From positions 2,501 to 48,961 of the forward strand of contig CAIKTR010000245.1 in assembly GCA_903830425.1 (NCBI GenBank): DNA of 46,461 nucleotides. Direction: 5' to 3'. A program made the translations under genes and the position numbers. The notes beneath the pieces were generated by a model. That model had not been told where the DNA came from, made no database searches, and was given only the letters and a program-made list of their open reading frames with translations. Source of the DNA: an uncultured Opitutia bacterium (GTDB lineage: Bacteria > Verrucomicrobiota > Verrucomicrobiia > Opitutales > Opitutaceae). Shown one piece after another: positions 8,732 through 17,925 of the stretch; position 1 is the first letter of the stretch; each line of letters opens with the position of its first letter.

Positions 8732-9877
8732 TCAGAAGAACTTCTTCGCTTTCTCGAAGAATTTCTTCGACGTCGGCTCGTTGGCGTCGCCGCTGACGCG
8801 CGCGAACTCCTCCAGCAGCTTGCGCTGCTCCGCCGTGAGCGCGTGCGGCACCTCGACTTGCACGCGCACCAACTGGTCGCCCTGCCGGCCGCCGCGGAGC
8901 GAGGGCATGCCCTTCTCGCGGAGGCGGAAGGTCGTCCCGCTTTGCGTGCCGCTGGGTATTTTCAGGGTGGCCTTGCCGAACAGCGTCGGCACTTCGATCG
9001 TGCCGCCAAGGGTCGCTAGCGTGAACTTGATCGGGATTTCGCAGAAGAGGTTGTCCTCCTGCCGTTCGAACAGCTCGTGCTCCTTGACGGCGAGGACGAT
9101 GTAGAGGTCGCCGGCCTGGCCGCCCGCGAGGCCGGCCTCGCCGTTGCCAGTCGAGCGCAGGCGCGAGCCGGTGTCCACGCCTGGGGGGATGCGGACATTC
9201 AGCTTGGTGGTCTTGACCGCGCGGCCCTCCCCTTGGCACGCGGAGCAGGGTTTCTCCACCTTGGTCCCCATGCCGCCGCAGGTCGGGCAGGGCTGGGTGA
9301 AAGTGATGATGCCGCCGGAGCGGCGGATCTGGCCGGCGCCGCGGCAGGTCGGGCACGTGACCCGCTTGGAGCCGGGCTCGGCCCCTGAGCCCGCGCAACG
9401 CTCGCACGCCACGTGCTTGCGGAACGAAATTTCCTTCTCGGCGCCCCGGGCCGCCTCCTCGAGGGTGATCTCGAGGTCGTAGCGCAGGTCGGAGCCGTCC
9501 CGGCCGGCCTCCCGGCCGCCGCCGCCAAACATCTCCTCGAAGATCCCACCCCCGCCGCCGCCCTGCTGCTGGCCGAACACCTCGCGGAAAATGTCGAACG
9601 GATCGTGAAAGCCGCCGCCACCGCCGCCCCGGGGCGCGCCGGCCCCCGCCCCCTCGAAGGCCGCGTGGCCATAACGGTCGTAGGCCGCGCGTTTGTCCGG
9701 ATCCTTCAGCACCTCGTAGGCGTGCGAGATCTTCTTGAACATCTCCTCCGCCTCCTTGTTGCCCGGATTCTTGTCGGGGTGATACTGCACCGCCTTCTTG
9801 CGATAGGCTTTTTTCAGTTCCTCCGCGCCGACGCTCTTGTCGACCCCGAGCAGTTCGTAATATCCTTCTTTGGCCAT
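8732..9877 (-). CDS. dnaJ: Chaperone DnaJ
   Basis: This is a 381-residue Hsp40 co-chaperone that stimulates DnaK ATPase. The J domain has HPD at 33-35. It is followed by a Gly/Phe-rich stretch (about 75-125) and four zinc-binding CxxCxGxG-type repeats (Cys 158/161, 175/178, 197/200, 211/214), then the substrate-binding C-terminal domains. This is the full type I architecture. It starts 6 bp downstream of grpE. The last codons (Phe/Lys/Glu-rich tail) form two short perfect palindromes at the DNA level, next to the convergent xylH. Confidence 0.97.
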   Translation of the reverse strand: MAKEGYYELLGVDKSVGAEELKKAYRKKAVQYHPDKNPGNKEAEEMFKKISHAYEVLKDPDKRAAYDRYGHAAFEGAGAGAPRGGGGGGFHDPFDIFREVFGQQQGGGGGGIFEEMFGGGGREAGRDGSDLRYDLEITLEEAARGAEKEISFRKHVACERCAGSGAEPGSKRVTCPTCRGAGQIRRSGGIITFTQPCPTCGGMGTKVEKPCSACQGEGRAVKTTKLNVRIPPGVDTGSRLRSTGNGEAGLAGGQAGDLYIVLAVKEHELFERQEDNLFCEIPIKFTLATLGGTIEVPTLFGKATLKIPSGTQSGTTFRLREKGMPSLRGGRQGDQLVRVQVEVPHALTAEQRKLLEEFARVSGDANEPTSKKFFEKAKKFF

Positions 9878-9883
9878 GATTCG

Positions 9884-10438
9884 TCAGGGTTTCGCGTCAG
9901 CCGGCTTCGCGGAACCGCTCGACACCACCACGGCCGCCGGCCGCAGCAGCCGGCCGTTCAGGGAGTAGCCCGTGCGCACCACGGTCATCACGCTGCCCTC
10001 GGCCAGATCGGCGCACGGCTGCGCGGAAAGCGCCTCGTGAAGATTGGCGTCAAAGGGCTGCCCCACCGGGTCGATCTCCTTCAACCCATGGTTGGCCAGC
10101 GCGGCCTTGAGCTGCGCGAGGACCAAATCCACGCCCCCCGCCAGCGCCTTGAGGTCCGCCGCGGGCTGTTTCGTGGCGGCCAAGCCGAGCGCGAGGTTGT
10201 CCAGCACCGGCAGCAGGTCTTCCAACACCCGGCCGGCCGCATACTGGCGGAGCTCGTCCTTCTCGCGCACCGTGCGACGGCGAAAATTCTCCAGATCCGC
10301 CACCGACCGCAGGTAGCGGTCATAATGATCGGCCGCCTCTTTTTTCGCGGCCACGAGCGCGTCAACCGGCGCCGGCGCCGGCTCGGCGGCGGCGGGAGTG
10401 GGAGTGTTAATCGTTTCAGGAGAGTCGGTACCGGACAT
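9884..10438 (-). CDS. grpE: Nucleotide exchange factor GrpE
   Basis: This 184-residue protein releases ADP from DnaK. After an Ala/Pro/Thr-rich N-terminal tail (1-30) it has the long coiled-coil helix with the family block YLRSVADLENFRRRT and LLPVLDNLALGL, followed by the C-terminal beta domain with DPVGQPFDANLHEA. Length is typical. It lies directly upstream of dnaJ; dnaK and hrcA are not in the window. It is preceded by the AsmA-like gene with a 17-bp gap, so the chaperones may be co-transcribed with manA. Confidence 0.95.
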   Translation of the reverse strand: MSGTDSPETINTPTPAAAEPAPAPVDALVAAKKEAADHYDRYLRSVADLENFRRRTVREKDELRQYAAGRVLEDLLPVLDNLALGLAATKQPAADLKALAGGVDLVLAQLKAALANHGLKEIDPVGQPFDANLHEALSAQPCADLAEGSVMTVVRTGYSLNGRLLRPAAVVVSSGSAKPADAKP

Positions 10439-10455
10439 AAGAATCGGGCAGTTAA

Positions 10456-11265
10456 CTATGGCTTTTTGCTTTCTTCAAGCGCGTCGAAGTATCCTTTGAT
10501 TTTTTCTCCGGCGCGCTGCCCCGCGCCCTTGAGCAAGCCGGTGCCGGAGCTGGTGGCCTGCTTCAGCGCCTCGCCCAAGGTCTGGCCCAGACCGCCCGGC
10601 AGGAGCCCCTTGAGCCCCGCGCCCGACGGCAGGAGGCCCTGCAGCACCACCGGGGCGAGCAGCTGCTTCACGTCGGTGACGTCGGTGTAGGTCTGCTGGA
10701 AGCCGAGTTTGTGGGCCTGCACCGCCGGCACGCGCCGGGAGTGGTCGGCCAGCACGAATTCATCGAGCTGCACGGTCAGGCGGCGAATGAGAAACTGGCG
10801 CGCCGGACCCGGCGGCGACGACGACGGCGGCAGCGCCGGATCGTCCGGGGCGGCCAGGCGCTGCTGGAGCGCGCCAAAATTGGTCTGCAGGGCCTCCCGC
10901 CTCACCAGCGTGACCTTCGCCACCTCGAGCACCACGGAGCTCAGCACCGGCCGGTCGGAGAGCAGGGTGAACATCTCGGCCTCCGCGGAAAACCGGCGCA
11001 ATTCGACACAATCGCTCACCGGAAAGGTCGGGGGGTTCGAGAGCACCAGCCCGCGCAGTTCGACGGTGCCCGTGAACGGGTTGACCGCCAGGCTTTGGAC
11101 CGTGGCGTCAAACCCGGTGCGCTGCCGCACCTGCGAGGTGAAGACCAGCGGCAGCAGGAGCATCCACGCCAGCGAGGCCGCGGCCCCGATGATCACCAGA
11201 AAAACGAGCAGCTTGAAGCCCGCGCCGCCGCGACAGGGGGAAAGAGGAGGACCAAGGCGCGCCAC
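10456..11265 (-). CDS. AsmA-like membrane-anchored protein, function unknown
   Basis: A 269-residue protein with one N-terminal transmembrane helix (about 17-36) and a periplasmic domain. The phrase QSLAVNPFTGTVELRGLVLSNP resembles the beginning of AsmA/DUF748-type envelope proteins, which describe a lipid-facing beta groove. The chain is far shorter than classical AsmA and ends in a Gly/Leu/Lys-rich tail (about 210-269) that may be helical. Start is the GTG at 11265, five bases after the manA stop; the ribosome binding site is weak. A role in envelope maintenance is inference only. Confidence 0.7.
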   Translation of the reverse strand: MARLGPPLSPCRGGAGFKLLVFLVIIGAAASLAWMLLLPLVFTSQVRQRTGFDATVQSLAVNPFTGTVELRGLVLSNPPTFPVSDCVELRRFSAEAEMFTLLSDRPVLSSVVLEVAKVTLVRREALQTNFGALQQRLAAPDDPALPPSSSPPGPARQFLIRRLTVQLDEFVLADHSRRVPAVQAHKLGFQQTYTDVTDVKQLLAPVVLQGLLPSGAGLKGLLPGGLGQTLGEALKQATSSGTGLLKGAGQRAGEKIKGYFDALEESKKP

Positions 11266-11270
11266 GAGGA

Positions 11271-12248
11271 TCAGGTGAAATGCTCCGTCACCAGCAGGAT
11301 GGCGGTGCTTTCCGCCGCAAACGTGAAGGCCCCCGCATACGGCAGCAGGACATTCTCCCCGCGCACCAGCGCCTGCCCAAAGGGGGCGCGCGAGCCCGTG
11401 CTGCCCTCCCCGCCGCAGCGGACGGTGCCGCTCACGACGCTCAGCAGGCGGGGCTGTTCCCCGGCACCGATGGTCAGCCGTTCGCCGGCGCCCAGCACCA
11501 CCCGGCGGATGCTAAACTCCGCGCAGTCCGCAATCACGCCCGAGGTGGGCGCCGCCCGCACCGGGGCGGGCTCAAAGTCGTTCCACTGGATCGAGCGCAG
11601 CGACTCGGCCACATGCAGGCGGCGGGGCTGGCCGTCGAGGCCGACGCGGCCCCAGTCATAGACGCGATAGGTGGTGTCCGAGTTCTGCTGGATCTCCAGG
11701 ATCAGGTTGCCCGCGTCGATCGCATGCACCTGGCCGCTCTGGACGAGGATGGAATCACCCGCGGCCACGCGGAAATGATGGATGCAGCTCTCCAGCGTGC
11801 CCTCGCTGATGGCGCGCTCGAACTGCTCGCGGGTGATGCCCCGCTTCAGGCCGACCAGCAGATGGGCGTCGGACGTGGTGTGCGCAATGTACCAGTTCTC
11901 GGTCTTCGGCTCGCCCTGGAGCTCGGCCGCCACCGCGGCGGGCGGGTGGACCTGCAGACTGAGGCGCTCCCGGCAATCAAGCCATTTGACCAACAGGGGA
12001 AACGGGCGGCCCACCGGCCATTTCGGGCCCATCACGTCCGCCGCATGCTTCGCCAGCACGTTGTGCAGGGTCTGCCCGGCGTGATGGCCGGCCCGGACCA
12101 CGGACTGCGCCTCCGGCCGGTCGACGATCTCCCAGCTCTCACCGATCGGCTGGTTTTCCGGCAGCTTTCGGCCGAGGGCCGACTCCAGGGCGCGGCCACC
12201 CCAAACGCGCTCCTGATACAAAGGCTCAAAACGCAGAAGATCTCTCAT
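11271..12248 (-). CDS. manA: Class I mannose-6-phosphate isomerase, short type
   Basis: This 325-residue cupin-fold isomerase interconverts fructose 6-phosphate and mannose 6-phosphate. Expected zinc ligands are visible in LSLQVHPP (Gln, His), KTENWY (Glu) and GQVHAID (His). The compact length matches the bacterial short form and lacks the helical insertion of longer enzymes. N-terminal PLYQERVWGG is typical. It is first in a minus-strand run with the AsmA-like gene, grpE and dnaJ, and diverges from ftsK. Confidence 0.9.
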   Translation of the reverse strand: MRDLLRFEPLYQERVWGGRALESALGRKLPENQPIGESWEIVDRPEAQSVVRAGHHAGQTLHNVLAKHAADVMGPKWPVGRPFPLLVKWLDCRERLSLQVHPPAAVAAELQGEPKTENWYIAHTTSDAHLLVGLKRGITREQFERAISEGTLESCIHHFRVAAGDSILVQSGQVHAIDAGNLILEIQQNSDTTYRVYDWGRVGLDGQPRRLHVAESLRSIQWNDFEPAPVRAAPTSGVIADCAEFSIRRVVLGAGERLTIGAGEQPRLLSVVSGTVRCGGEGSTGSRAPFGQALVRGENVLLPYAGAFTFAAESTAILLVTEHFT

Positions 12249-12306
12249 GGAAGGAAGATAAGATTATCTCAAAAACTCCGTGGAGGGAGTTTACATTTGA
12301 CCGTCT

Positions 12307-12503
12307 AGGAGGTTAGCATGGAATCCGCGCTGTTGCGGTCGGATCACACAAATGCCCAAGTCGGAGACTTCAAACCCAAACGACGGACCGTCGTTTCAAG
12401 CCCAGCGTTACCGCCCCAATTGGTTGGAAGCGGTTACGTGTTTCATTCTGGGCAGTTTCCTGACCGTTGCGCTGATCGACTACGACCCCTCCCAGGTCGG
12501 TAG
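12307..12503 (+). other. Strong ribosome binding site with short ORF overlapping the ftsK start
   Basis: AGGAGG at 12308-12313 is a near-perfect Shine-Dalgarno sequence, five bases before an ATG at 12318. That ATG opens a 61-codon frame ending at 12503, in a different frame from ftsK (ATG 12352). The peptide has no recognisable features. It may be a leader ORF that controls ftsK translation, or a sign that the ftsK N-terminus is joined by a frameshift. Confidence 0.4.
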
Positions 12504-14841
12504 CCTGCGCTCCACCGCCGCCACCGCCACCAACCTCATGGGCTGGGTCGGCGCCGACACCGTGTGGGTGCTCCTGTTTTCGGTGGGCGTGAGCACCTGG
12601 CTGCTGCCGATCTTTCTGTTCTGGATGCTCTACGTGGCGATGCGCAACGCCCGCCACCTGGTCATCACCCGCATCATCGCGATGCTCGTGGCCGCCGTGG
12701 CCCTCGCCTCCATCGCCGCCATGTTCAAGGAGGCGAAATGGGGCAACGACTACTTTCCCAAGGGCCCCGGCGGCCTCGCCGGCCTGGTCCTCTACCACCG
12801 GCTGCTGGCGGATGCCCTCGGCCTCTTCGGCTCCGGCCTCCTCCTCGGCACCGGCTATGTGTTCGCGCTGATGTTCATTTTTACCAAGGACATTGGCCTC
12901 GAGCTGGACCGCTACCTCACGCTGTTCCATGAGTGGCGCGCGGCGCGACAGGCCAAGAAGGCCCTGCTCGCCGAACAGCTGCGCAAGGACCGGGAGGCCG
13001 CACTCCGGGCCAAGCCGGCCGTCGCCGCCCCGCCCCCGACCGCCCCCGCTCCCATTGGCCCCCTCGGGAAAAAGGTCTTCGTGCCCAAGGGCCTGGACGA
13101 GTCCGCCAAACCGGCCCCCGAATCGCCGGATGCCCTCGCCGCCGGCAAGACGACCGCACCCTTCGGCCGCACCGAACCCGCCCTGGCCGGCAAGCCCCTG
13201 GCCAAGCCCGGGACGCCGGCCCCCGGGGCCCAGCCGACCGCTCCCGCCAAGAAGCTGGAGCTCAACATCGTCAAGCCCGAGGAGACCAAGAAATCCAAGA
13301 CCGCCGTCCTGCCGCTGCGCAGCGACGACAAGAACTACGAGTTCCCCCCGCTGTCCCTGCTCAAGGAGCAAATCAAGCCGACCGCGGCCAGCAGCGAGGA
13401 GGAGCACCGCCAGAACGCCGAGAACCTCCTCCGGATTCTCAGCGAGTTCGGCGTGGAGGTCACGCTCGGCGAGATCCACGTGGGCCCGGTCATCACGCGC
13501 TATGAGGTCGTTCCCGCCGCCGGCGTGCGCGTCGAGAAGATCGCCGGGCTCGACAAGAACATCGCCCTCGGCATGCGCGCCCAGTCGGTCCGCATCCTCG
13601 CCCCCATCCCCGGCAAGGCCGCGGTCGGCGTCGAGGTGCCCAACCAGCACCCCACCGCCGTGGGCATGCGCGAGATCCTGGAAAGCGAGGACTGGAGCAG
13701 CGCCAAGGCCGAGCTGCCCATCGCGCTGGGCAAGGACGTCTCCGGCAAGCCGCTCATCTCGGACCTCACCAAGATGCCGCACCTGCTCATCGCCGGCGCC
13801 ACCGGCTCCGGCAAGTCCGTCTGCATCAATTCCATCGTCGCCTCCATCCTCTACAGCGCCTCGCCGAAGAACGTCCGCCTCATCATGGTCGACCCCAAGG
13901 TCGTCGAGCTGAAGGTCTTCAATTCGCTCCCCCACATGCTGATCCCGGTCGTCACCGAGCCGAAAAAGGTGCCCGCCGCGCTGAAGTGGCTGCTCGGGGA
14001 GATGGAGCAGCGCTACCAGGTCTTCGCCAAGGTCAACGTCCGCAACATCGTCGGCTTCAACTCCCGCAAGAAATCCGACGACGCCAAGGCGCTCGACGAC
14101 GCCCAGGCCGCGCTCGCCGGCGTCGACCCGCTGGCGATGGAGGAGATCGAAATTCCCGAGCGCCTGCCCTACATCGTCGCGATCATCGACGAGCTCGCCG
14201 ACCTCATGATGATCGCGCCGGCCGAGATCGAGACGAGCATCGCCCGCCTGGCCCAGTTGGCCCGCGCCGCCGGCATCCACCTCATCATCGCCACCCAGCG
14301 CCCCTCGGTGAATGTCATCACCGGCGTGATCAAGGCCAACCTGCCCTCCCGCATCGCCTTCCAGGTCGCGTCGCAGGTGGACTCGCGCACGATCCTCGAC
14401 ACCAAGGGCGCGGACACGCTGATCGGGCGGGGCGACATGCTGTTCTCCCCGCCCGGCACCTCGCGCCTCGTGCGCGCCCAAGGCGCGTTCGTCGCCGACG
14501 ACGAGATTTCCGGCATCGTCGAGTTCCTCAAGAAGAACGGCCCGCCCCAGTACGCCCAGTCGGTCCAGCAGCAGATCGACCGCGCCGCCCGCGAGGACGA
14601 CGAGGAGGACGGCGAGGGTGGCGAGGACGGCGACATGGGCGACGACGAGGAACTGTACGCCCAGGCCATCGACGTCCTGAAGTCGACCAAGCGCGCCAGC
14701 ACCTCGATGCTGCAGCGCCGGCTGCGCATCGGCTATAACCGGGCCGCGCGTGTCATGGATCTGATGGAGCAAAAGGGCGTGGTCGGGCCGGAAAACGGCT
14801 CCAGCCCGCGCGAGATCCTCGTCGATCTCGACACCCTCTGA
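12352..14841 (+). CDS. ftsK: DNA translocase FtsK
   Basis: This 829-residue hexameric motor pumps DNA during chromosome dimer resolution at the division septum. The N-terminal membrane domain (about 25-190) has four hydrophobic segments. It is followed by a Pro/Ala/Lys-rich linker (about 200-320), the RecA-like motor with Walker A GATGSGKS (482-489) and Walker B IIDELADLMM (Asp613, Glu614), and a C-terminal winged-helix gamma domain (about 765-829) that reads orientation sequences. An acidic insert (Asp/Glu/Gly-rich) lies near 745-768. The ATG at 12352 has only a weak GGA upstream. An out-of-frame ATG with strong AGGAGG lies 34 bp earlier. A RodZ-like gene follows 50 bp later. Confidence 0.96.
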   Translation: MPKSETSNPNDGPSFQAQRYRPNWLEAVTCFILGSFLTVALIDYDPSQVGSLRSTAATATNLMGWVGADTVWVLLFSVGVSTWLLPIFLFWMLYVAMRNARHLVITRIIAMLVAAVALASIAAMFKEAKWGNDYFPKGPGGLAGLVLYHRLLADALGLFGSGLLLGTGYVFALMFIFTKDIGLELDRYLTLFHEWRAARQAKKALLAEQLRKDREAALRAKPAVAAPPPTAPAPIGPLGKKVFVPKGLDESAKPAPESPDALAAGKTTAPFGRTEPALAGKPLAKPGTPAPGAQPTAPAKKLELNIVKPEETKKSKTAVLPLRSDDKNYEFPPLSLLKEQIKPTAASSEEEHRQNAENLLRILSEFGVEVTLGEIHVGPVITRYEVVPAAGVRVEKIAGLDKNIALGMRAQSVRILAPIPGKAAVGVEVPNQHPTAVGMREILESEDWSSAKAELPIALGKDVSGKPLISDLTKMPHLLIAGATGSGKSVCINSIVASILYSASPKNVRLIMVDPKVVELKVFNSLPHMLIPVVTEPKKVPAALKWLLGEMEQRYQVFAKVNVRNIVGFNSRKKSDDAKALDDAQAALAGVDPLAMEEIEIPERLPYIVAIIDELADLMMIAPAEIETSIARLAQLARAAGIHLIIATQRPSVNVITGVIKANLPSRIAFQVASQVDSRTILDTKGADTLIGRGDMLFSPPGTSRLVRAQGAFVADDEISGIVEFLKKNGPPQYAQSVQQQIDRAAREDDEEDGEGGEDGDMGDDEELYAQAIDVLKSTKRASTSMLQRRLRIGYNRAARVMDLMEQKGVVGPENGSSPREILVDLDTL

Positions 14842-14891
14842 GCCGGAGAATCCACTTCCCCTTCTCGCCCATCTCCCTTACTCACACCCCT

Positions 14892-15713
14892 ATGCAATCC
14901 ATTGGCGAGCGCCTCGAAGAGGCCCGGAAGAAAAAAGGCATCTCCATCCGTGAAGCAGCGGAGGCCACCAAGATCCGCGGCGATTACCTGCAGCAGTTCG
15001 AGAACAACCGGTTCGACATCAACCTGACCGAAATTTACGTCCGGGGCTTCCTGCGCGGTTACGCCTCCTATCTCAAGCTGCCCGTCGACAAACTGCTCAA
15101 CGACTATGCCTCGCTGGGTCGCGGCGAAGCCCGCCCGCGCCAGCCCAGCCGGGAGGTCTACGGCCGCATGGATGTTTCCATCGCCTCGGCCGAGGACCGC
15201 AGTGAACCCGCCGCGGACGAGGCCCCGGCCGCGCCGCCCGCCCGCCGCCAGGCCACCGTGTCGCGCGGCAGCAGCCCCGCCGACCCCGCCATCGATCCGG
15301 CCCTCGTCTTCAAGTTCGGCAAATGGGCCGCCCTGGCCGTCGGCCTCGGCGGACTGCTGCTGCTCCTGATCTGGGGGGTGAAATCCATCGTCAGCACCGC
15401 CAGCAGCGACCCCGCGCCCGCGGTCCGCACCCCGGCGGCCGCCACCACGCCCGCGGCCGTCCCGGCCGCCGTGGAGAAGACCATCACGCTCGTCGCCCTC
15501 GATGTCGTGCGCGTCACCGTGCGCCACAAGAACACCGACGGCAGCGAGGGCGAAGTGATTTACCAGGGCACGCTCGCCCGCAACCAGACGCAGGTGGTGC
15601 CGTGGTCCGGGCCGATCTACATCACGGCCTCCCTCGGGGAAAACCTGCAGATCGAATACAAGGGCCGGCGGTTCGACTCCAAGTTCACCGGTCCGGGACG
15701 CGCCCAGATGTAG
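14892..15713 (+). CDS. RodZ-like helix-turn-helix membrane protein
   Basis: A 273-residue protein with the RodZ architecture. It has an N-terminal Cro/XRE-like helix-turn-helix of the HTH_25 type (about 2-70, IGERLEEARKKKGIS), an Ala/Pro-rich linker and a single transmembrane helix (about 145-162). A periplasmic beta-rich C-terminal domain resembles DUF4115 (about 195-273). RodZ links the MreB cytoskeleton to the membrane in rod-shaped cells. Adjacent ftsK, 50 bp upstream, fits a division/shape operon. Sequence outside the HTH is divergent, so exact RodZ function is inferred from architecture. Confidence 0.8.
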   Translation: MQSIGERLEEARKKKGISIREAAEATKIRGDYLQQFENNRFDINLTEIYVRGFLRGYASYLKLPVDKLLNDYASLGRGEARPRQPSREVYGRMDVSIASAEDRSEPAADEAPAAPPARRQATVSRGSSPADPAIDPALVFKFGKWAALAVGLGGLLLLLIWGVKSIVSTASSDPAPAVRTPAAATTPAAVPAAVEKTITLVALDVVRVTVRHKNTDGSEGEVIYQGTLARNQTQVVPWSGPIYITASLGENLQIEYKGRRFDSKFTGPGRAQM

Positions 15714-15746
15714 GCTCCGCGACCGCGGGCGCGCCCCCGGTCGGCC

Positions 15747-16292
15747 TCAGCGCAGTCCGACCGGCACGTCCAGCACTTCGCGGAGCAGAAACGCCCGCCG
15801 CGCGGTCGGCGCATTGCGCAGGTCCGCCAGCAGGGCCCCGCGCATGGCCACCACCGCCGCCGTGCGCTCCGTCTCGTCCCGGACCGTGGCCGCCACCACC
15901 GCCGCCTTGCGCTGCTCCAGCTGGCGGGCCAGCTCCAGCGCGCGCATCTGATCGGCCAGCTGCTGCTGCCGTTCCAGCACCGCGGCCAGTTGCGCCGGTT
16001 CGGGCGCCGGCAACACGGGCGGCGGCAGCGGCTCCGGCGTCAGCTCCTCCTCGCGTTCGGGGGCCGCGGGCGCCACCGGCGCCGCCAGGCCGCGGCGCTC
16101 CGCAATCTTGCGCCGGATCTCCTCCTGGATCCGCCGCGTGCGCTGCGCCTCGCCCGGGTCGAAATCCGCCGAGGGGCGCGCGCCTGGCGGCGGCTCCCCC
16201 AGCTTCCGCGCCACCTTCGTCGCGCTGCGGATAACCGACACCACCACCCACAGAAAAACGAGCAGCGGCAGCAGCTTGAAAAATCCGTCCAT
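15747..16292 (-). CDS. Membrane-anchored coiled-coil protein, unknown function
   Basis: A 181-residue protein with one N-terminal transmembrane helix (about 5-24), then a charged segment with Arg/Glu-rich helices (about 45-70), a Pro/Glu-rich linker (about 72-100) and a second helical, Gln/Ala/Arg-rich region (about 100-165). I recognise no family. It is the third gene of an operon with nfeD and floA, 12 bp downstream of floA, so it may act at flotillin membrane domains. That role is inferred from position only. Confidence 0.65.
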   Translation of the reverse strand: MDGFFKLLPLLVFLWVVVSVIRSATKVARKLGEPPPGARPSADFDPGEAQRTRRIQEEIRRKIAERRGLAAPVAPAAPEREEELTPEPLPPPVLPAPEPAQLAAVLERQQQLADQMRALELARQLEQRKAAVVAATVRDETERTAAVVAMRGALLADLRNAPTARRAFLLREVLDVPVGLR

Positions 16293-16304
16293 CGGCGCCG
16301 CGGG

Positions 16305-17306
16305 CTATTTCTTGCCTTCGGGGTGCGCGATGCTGGAGCGCATGGCGGTGTCCGCCTGCACGTTCTCCATGCGGAAGTAGTCCATCACGCCAAGCCGGCC
16401 GGAGCGGAAGGCCTCGGCCATCGCCAGCGGCACCTGGGCCTGCGCCTCGACCACCTTGGCCTGCATCTCCTGGACGCGCGCCTTCATTTCCTGCTCGACC
16501 GCCACCGCGGCCGCCCGGCGGATTTCCGCCTGCGCCTGCGCGATGCTCTTGTTCGCCTCGGCCTGCGCTTCCTGCAGCTTGGCCCCGACGTTCTCGCCCA
16601 CGTCCACGTCGGCAATGTCGATCGAAAGAATCTCAAACGCCGAGCCCACGTCGAGCCCGCGCGCCAGCACCGTCTTGGAAATACTGTCCGGCGACTCGAG
16701 CACGACCTTGTAGCTCTCGGACGAGCCGATGGTGGAAACAATGCCCTCGCCCACGCGCGCGATGATCGTCTCCTCCTTGGCCCCGCCCACAAACCGGTCG
16801 AGGTGCGTGCGCACCGTCACCCGCGCCTTCACCTTCACCTGGATGCCGTCCTTGGCGACGCCATCAATGGTCGTGCGGCCGCTCTCGGGGTTCGGGCAGT
16901 CGATGACCTTGGGGTCCACCGAGGTCCGCACCGCCTCCTCCACGGACTTGCCGGACCCCTTGGTCGCAAGGTCGATGGCGCAGGCCCGCTGCCAGTCGAG
17001 CGCGATGCCGGCCTTCTGGGCCGCAATCAGCGCATGGACGCAGGCGAGCACGTTGCCGCCCGCCAGGTACTGCGCCTCGATCTCGTCGATGGAGAGCTTG
17101 ATGCCGGCCTTCGTCGCCCGGATCCGGGCATCGACCATGACGCTGTACGGCACCTGCCGCAGCCGCATGGCGAGCAGGTTGAACATGCTGACGGGCGCCC
17201 CGGCCAGCAGCGCCCGCAGCCAGACGCTGAAAAAGGAGAAGATGATCGCGGCGAGGACGAGGACGAAGACGCCGACGATGAGGAAGACCAGGTTGTTGGG
17301 ATTCAT
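16305..17306 (-). CDS. floA: Flotillin-like protein FloA
   Basis: A 333-residue membrane scaffold protein of the FloA (UPF0365) family that organises functional membrane microdomains. The N-terminal membrane hairpin (about 7-30) is followed by an SPFH/PHB-type domain ([34 protein letters not shown]) and a coiled coil rich in Ala/Glu/Gln (about 235-290). Length and motif order match FloA of Bacillus. Its ATG overlaps the nfeD stop (ATGA, 17303-17306), so translation is coupled, the usual nfeD-floA pairing. Confidence 0.93.
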   Translation of the reverse strand: MNPNNLVFLIVGVFVLVLAAIIFSFFSVWLRALLAGAPVSMFNLLAMRLRQVPYSVMVDARIRATKAGIKLSIDEIEAQYLAGGNVLACVHALIAAQKAGIALDWQRACAIDLATKGSGKSVEEAVRTSVDPKVIDCPNPESGRTTIDGVAKDGIQVKVKARVTVRTHLDRFVGGAKEETIIARVGEGIVSTIGSSESYKVVLESPDSISKTVLARGLDVGSAFEILSIDIADVDVGENVGAKLQEAQAEANKSIAQAQAEIRRAAAVAVEQEMKARVQEMQAKVVEAQAQVPLAMAEAFRSGRLGVMDYFRMENVQADTAMRSSIAHPEGKK

Positions 17307-17773
17307 GATAGTTTGATGACGGTGAGGGAGAAATTCTGGGCGCCGGTGACCTTCAGCCGCGCGCCCCGGGCGACGTGGCCGTCGAGGGACAGCGCCTCAT
17401 AGCGGCGGCCCTCGATCTCGATCTGCCCGGTCGGCATGAGCGGGGTGAGCGCGATCCCCTCCCGGCCGGTGAGCGCGGCGGTCTCGGCCGCCGGCGCCTG
17501 GCTGGTGCCCTGGACCTCGGCGTGGAGGAAGAATTTTTTGCCAAACCGGGTCTTGGGCAGGAGCCCATACTCGATGTACATCGCCACGGTCAGGAGCACC
17601 GCGCCCGTGACAAAGGCCAGCAGTCCGCCGCCCACCCCGTAGAGCGCAAAGGCCTGGGCGGTGCCGGCCAGCATGGCGAGGGTGCCGCAGGCGCTCAGGA
17701 TGATGCCCGGCAGGAAGAGGTCGAGGGCCAGGAGGACAATGCCGAGCACGAAGAGTAAAAGGATGGTCGTCAT
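17303..17773 (-). CDS. NfeD-family membrane protein
   Basis: A 156-residue short NfeD protein. Two to four hydrophobic helices (about 3-75) are followed by a C-terminal OB-fold domain (about 95-156) with [28 protein letters not shown]-type residues (about 100-130) typical of the family. NfeD proteins work with flotillin-like partners, and its stop overlaps the floA start. The upstream in-frame extension to 17872 is rejected because it adds an Arg-rich, non-membrane leader; ATG 17773 gives a direct membrane start. Confidence 0.88.
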   Translation of the reverse strand: MTTILLLFVLGIVLLALDLFLPGIILSACGTLAMLAGTAQAFALYGVGGGLLAFVTGAVLLTVAMYIEYGLLPKTRFGKKFFLHAEVQGTSQAPAAETAALTGREGIALTPLMPTGQIEIEGRRYEALSLDGHVARGARLKVTGAQNFSLTVIKLS

Positions 17774-17925
17774 GATCGCGGTGCGGGGAGCACGGCCCCA
17801 GCGTCGCACCATCCGCCCGCCGGCACAAGTGCGAAGCCGCTGGAAACCCCCGCGCTGTTTCCACCGGCGCACCCCCGGCGCGAAAAAATTTGCGCGCCCC
17901 CCGCGCCCGCCCTTACTCGCAGGCC

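Noticed and set aside
8685-9407. Minus-strand ORF overlapping dnaJ
   Set aside because: Arg/Pro/Gly-rich shadow of dnaJ in another frame.
12370-14772. 800-codon minus-strand ORF across ftsK
   Set aside because: High-GC antisense shadow of ftsK; its composition is Gly/Asp/Leu repeats typical of a reverse-frame reading and there is no domain.
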